A stretch of 64,000 nt of DNA, taken from contig OZ026835.1 of NCBI GenBank assembly GCA_964023205.1, positions 3,241,053 through 3,305,052 on the forward strand, written 5' to 3'. This document shows positions 63,485 to 64,000 of the stretch, in pieces. The notes below the pieces were generated by a model. The model was not told where the DNA came from. It worked only from the letters and a program-made list of their open reading frames with translations, and made no database searches. The position numbers were made by a program, and so were the translations under genes. Position 1 is the stretch's first letter. Each line of letters starts with the position of its first letter. The DNA is from Lutraria lutraria (Eukaryota; Mollusca; Bivalvia; Venerida; Mactridae).

Positions 63485-63671
63485 CTGGAAATAAAACAAA
63501 AGTACTTACAGTACTCTGACATGGAAACTGAACTTACATAGACTTACACTGCAACATGGAACAAGAAATAGTTTAACAATTGCAAAGTGGATGTAGAAAA
63601 ACTTAGAACTTTGGTCTGCATTAAAATTCATGTGACAGCTATAGAAAGATGAACTATCGTTCAGTTTCCAA

Positions 63672-63948
63672 GCCTGCCCGGCTAGCTCAGTGGTTAGAGC
63701 TTTTGTCTGATGATCGAGAGGTTGTGAGTTCAAACCCCGGGCGAGGCTCACACTGTCCGTGACAAATTTGACTGAAGATATTACTTCCTATGTTAAATTG
63801 TCCTCCACCTCTTTATATTATTTGTGGTAGATTACGGATAGAATGTGGTTAGTACTGGTTAAGGCCTAAATGAAGTCCAGGACAACTGCCCGCCATGATA
63901 TGACTGAAATAATGTTCTAATGGTGTAAAACCCAATGAAACATCAGTT
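63672..63948 (+). mobile_element. tRNA-derived SINE with conserved tail
   Basis: The head GCCCGGCTAGCTCAGTGGTT AGAGC (intact D-arm GCTC/GAGC and A box) is followed by GGTTGTGAGTTCAAACCCC (B box). The anticodon and T stems do not pair, so it is not a working tRNA. The body runs about 200 nt to GATATGACTGAAATAATGTT and TGGTGTAAAACCCAATGAAA, a tail typical of molluscan SINEs. A minus-strand 81-codon frame across it is not a gene. Confidence 0.85.
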
Positions 63949-64000
63949 TTCAAAAATAGAAAACAGGCAGACTGATTATGACTTATATAACGATACTGCT

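Noticed and set aside
61436..61994. Three minus-strand frames of 114-173 codons made of HSFI and FLSFFLS runs
   Set aside because: Direct translation of (GAAT)n and (AAAG)n microsatellites.
63672..63745. A tRNA gene on the plus strand
   Set aside because: The A box, B box and D-arm are present but the anticodon and T stems do not pair, and it continues into a SINE body and tail.

Overview
This is a eukaryotic, AT-rich, intron-rich window, most likely from a bivalve mollusc and probably a heterodont. The host call rests on two things. The only gene found is an animal receptor tyrosine kinase with many small exons. The introns are packed with non-autonomous elements that have a tandem core and hairpin ends, of the kind known from bivalves (pearl / Helitron-like), plus tRNA-derived SINEs. 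The species cannot be named from sequence alone.

One gene fills the window on the minus strand: the ROS1/Sevenless orphan-type receptor tyrosine kinase. I could place 36 exons from about 63.48 kb (5' side) down to 656 (3' side). Every splice junction keeps reading phase, except at one exon with an apparent single-base deletion (5967-6107) and across a 200-N assembly gap (5488-5687) that must hide at least one exon. In protein order the exons encode: a Cys-containing N-terminal piece; two fibronectin type III (fn3) domains; YWTD propeller 1; one fn3; propeller 2; two fn3; propeller 3; at least three more fn3; one transmembrane helix; a basic juxtamembrane segment; and the kinase domain up to the TTQSDIW motif. 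The signal peptide lies beyond the right edge. The rest of the kinase C-lobe and the tail lie beyond the left edge.

Two exons sit where no long minus-strand reading frame marks them. Exon 6 (42351-42476) lies alone between introns of 12 kb and 17 kb. Exon 9 (26867-27028) lies opposite a longer plus-strand frame and supplies the sixth blade of propeller 1.

The rest is intron and repeats. Two families of 0.55-1.2 kb elements share the same ends (a GGGCC/GGCCC hairpin at the start and AGCTCAC/GTGAGCTAA at the end) but have unrelated tandem cores: about 146 bp at 10.96 and 49.66 kb, 161 bp at 20.52 and 23.06 kb. There are about twelve copies of a family bounded by CAGTCAAACCTGTG and CACAGGTTTGACTG, one of them split by a 161-bp-core element. 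Eight copies of a roughly 90-bp TTCATGAA-rich repeat, pogo-like MITEs, SINEs, several minisatellites and seven oligo-G/oligo-C tracts complete the picture. No rRNA, functional tRNA, CRISPR array, promoter or second convincing protein gene was found.
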